A stretch of DNA of 8,501 nucleotides from an uncultured Blautia sp. (lineage in GTDB: Bacteria > Bacillota > Clostridia > Lachnospirales > Lachnospiraceae): NCBI GenBank assembly GCA_900765525.1, contig CAAFRY010000169.1, forward strand, positions 1 to 8,501. The letters run 5' to 3'. Both the position numbers and the translations under genes were made by a program. Each line of letters opens with the position of its first letter. Position 1 is the first letter of the stretch. A model generated the notes under the pieces. It searched no databases. It was not told where the DNA came from and was given only the letters and a program-made list of their open reading frames with translations. Positions 7,540-8,501 of this stretch are shown here, piece after piece.

Positions 7540-7568
7540 ACTTTACAAATCTTTAGGAAAATTGTAAA
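7540..7568 (-). promoter_or_regulatory. Promoter candidate for the permease
   Basis: On the minus strand TTTACA (7568-7563) is separated by 17 bases from TAAAGT (7545-7540). The -35 match is good and the -10 fair. An alternative -10, TATAGT (7540-7535), has a better hexamer but a 22-base spacing. The resulting leader is only about 30-40 bases, leaving no room for a purine riboswitch. Confidence 0.5.
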
Positions 7569-7569
7569 G
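7541..7569. promoter_or_regulatory. Inverted repeat overlapping permease promoter; operator candidate
   Basis: CTTTACAA (7541-7548) and TTGTAAAG (7562-7569) are perfect 8-bp inverted repeats with centres 21 bp apart, two helical turns. The arms coincide with the candidate -10 and -35 elements. That geometry suits a dimeric repressor. The regulator is not identified; the neighbouring ROK protein is one possibility, without direct evidence. Confidence 0.45.
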
Positions 7570-7637
7570 AAAAAACATACAAAAAACGACAAATTTCCCA
7601 GGAAACACATTACTGTTCACGCTATGCGTAAATGCTT
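7570..7637 (-). other. ROK-permease intergenic stretch with weak hairpins
   Basis: Below the ROK stop the minus strand carries a small TTACGC-ata-GCGTGA hairpin, a tight TTTCC/GGAAA inverted repeat, and T-runs (TTTTTTG, TTTTTTC). These could give weak termination after the ROK gene, but none forms a convincing stem plus U-tract. Read-through into the permease gene is therefore possible. Confidence 0.25.
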
Positions 7638-8501
7638 CTATAACTCTTCCAGAAAATCTTCGATATAAGAAAGAGCAGCTCCGGCCGCCGGCGAAAGAGG
7701 GCCATGAGAGCTGATATAGAGGAAATCCCGGCTAAGAGGAAAGGGCCACAGGGATTCTAGTATAGCGTAAATTTTTTCTAAATCCTCAGAATGCAGATAA
7801 GGACTTAAATATCCGCTTAGAATTATAGGAACATCCAGCATCAGAGTAAAGGATTTTATGGCCTGGGCCAGATTTTCCAGATAACGGTTCCACAGGGAAC
7901 GGGCTGTTGTTTCACCTTGCCGCAGACTGGAGAAAAAAGATTCTAAGGAATTCCCCCAGGCCTGCTGAAGGCTTTGGGCGGAACAGTAAGTTTCCAGGCA
8001 GCCCTTTTGGCCGCAGTAGCAGGCAGGACCATGGGAATCCAGACATAGATGCTCTAAAGTTGTGCTGCATCCGTGAAGGCCATGGCGTATTTTTCCGTCA
8101 ATGACAAGAGCGCTGCCCAGATTTTCATTGAGGAGCAGAATCAAAGAATCTTTAAATTCTTTTTTGTGCCAGATTTCCCGATAAGCAGCGGCCTTGGAAT
8201 CATGTTCCAGGCGGCAGGGAAAGGGAATATAGTTCTGAAAATTTGAAAGGGAGAGGTCAGGCTCATGGAGCAGCTTTCCATATATAATCTGGCTTCCGTT
8301 TTGGGATACAATGCCCTGGAGGGCAATGGAAACTCCTAATATTTTAGAAGCTTCTATGCCATAGTCCAGGAGAAAGGTATCCAGTTCCTTTGCCAGAGCT
8401 TGACAATACCCACAGTCAGACAGAAAGGGAGTTTGGATAGTACGGCTGGCTGCCAGTTCTCCGTAAAGGTTGACTGCAGCCAGATGAATCCTGTCTTTTA
8501 G
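7638..8501 (-). CDS. ROK-family protein, probable sugar-responsive regulator, 5' end cut by window edge
   Basis: The minus-strand frame is open from base 8501 to the TAG at 7640-7638, giving 287 visible residues. A TTG at 8144 is an internal Leu codon. Numbering from the first visible codon, the product shows a ROK second-strand pattern LAAVNLYGELAASR (about 7-20), then GVSIALQGIV, then LEHDSKAAAYRE with an Asp at 101 equivalent to the ROK catalytic Asp. The zinc site is intact: His151 with CYCGQKGCLE (C161, C163, C168). The canonical ExGH motif reads TLEH, so the sugar-contacting Glu and the Gly are absent. From family knowledge, this and the NagC/XylR-like layout suggest a transcriptional regulator whose HTH would lie beyond the edge, rather than an active sugar kinase. 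The HTH itself and any DxGxT loop are out of view, so a degenerate kinase is not excluded. The permease gene follows 139 bases downstream. Confidence 0.85.
   Translation of the reverse strand, partial: LKDRIHLAAVNLYGELAASRTIQTPFLSDCGYCQALAKELDTFLLDYGIEASKILGVSIALQGIVSQNGSQIIYGKLLHEPDLSLSNFQNYIPFPCRLEHDSKAAAYREIWHKKEFKDSLILLLNENLGSALVIDGKIRHGLHGCSTTLEHLCLDSHGPACYCGQKGCLETYCSAQSLQQAWGNSLESFFSSLRQGETTARSLWNRYLENLAQAIKSFTLMLDVPIILSGYLSPYLHSEDLEKIYAILESLWPFPLSRDFLYISSHGPLSPAAGAALSYIEDFLEEL

Noticed and set aside
7499..7637. Purine riboswitch upstream of the permease
   Set aside because: I could not find the conserved three-way junction core, and the predicted leader is only 30-40 bases.
7638..8144. 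ROK gene as a short complete 168-residue protein starting at TTG 8144
   Set aside because: The same frame stays open to the window edge and encodes further ROK-like strands including EHDSKAA, so it is a longer gene cut by the edge.
8141..8326. 61-codon minus-strand ORF overlapping the ROK gene
   Set aside because: The ROK frame is open and motif-bearing across the same bases, so this is a shadow.

Overview
The window looks like chromosomal DNA from an anaerobic Firmicute of class Clostridia, most likely family Lachnospiraceae (Blautia or Clostridium symbiosum-like). The strongest clue is the 874-residue pyruvate phosphate dikinase. From memory it aligns without gaps to the C. symbiosum enzyme, and all six known active-site residues fall at the same numbers (H455, R561, R617, E745, N768, C831). 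Strong AGGAGG ribosome-binding sites, moderate G+C and the gene content agree. The genus is an inference.

Left half, + strand: the 3' part of an NADP-type glutamate dehydrogenase gene (gdhA, cut by the left edge) ends at 1237 and is followed by a compact hairpin terminator. An A-tract-rich gap carries a good promoter for ppdK (1574-4198), which ends in a strong composite terminator. The two genes are adjacent housekeeping genes of central carbon and nitrogen metabolism, linking 2-oxoglutarate to glutamate and PEP to pyruvate. Each appears to be its own transcription unit.

Middle: a 363-base gap holds three successive hairpins, including a perfect 16-bp inverted repeat. Next comes a solitary + strand gene (about 4562-5920) for a protein with FLARDG and VDSGWTGS motifs. 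These motifs are known from the C-terminal part of HAD-like proteins in surface-glycan gene clusters, but here there is no HAD domain and no glycan cluster in view. Its biochemical function is unknown.

Right half, - strand: a ROK-family protein (cut by the right edge; probably a regulator rather than a sugar kinase) precedes a 443-residue NCS2 nucleobase permease. The permease has its own promoter-like sequence overlapped by an 8+8 bp inverted repeat, so it may be under repressor control. Downstream of it lie a roughly 63-bp-period imperfect tandem repeat, a possible 13-codon ORF and a long hairpin terminator, which also separates the convergent + strand gene.

There is no CRISPR array, RNA gene, transposase or phage gene in view. 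This is largely ordinary core genome. The orphan FLARDG protein and the intergenic repeats deserve the most attention.
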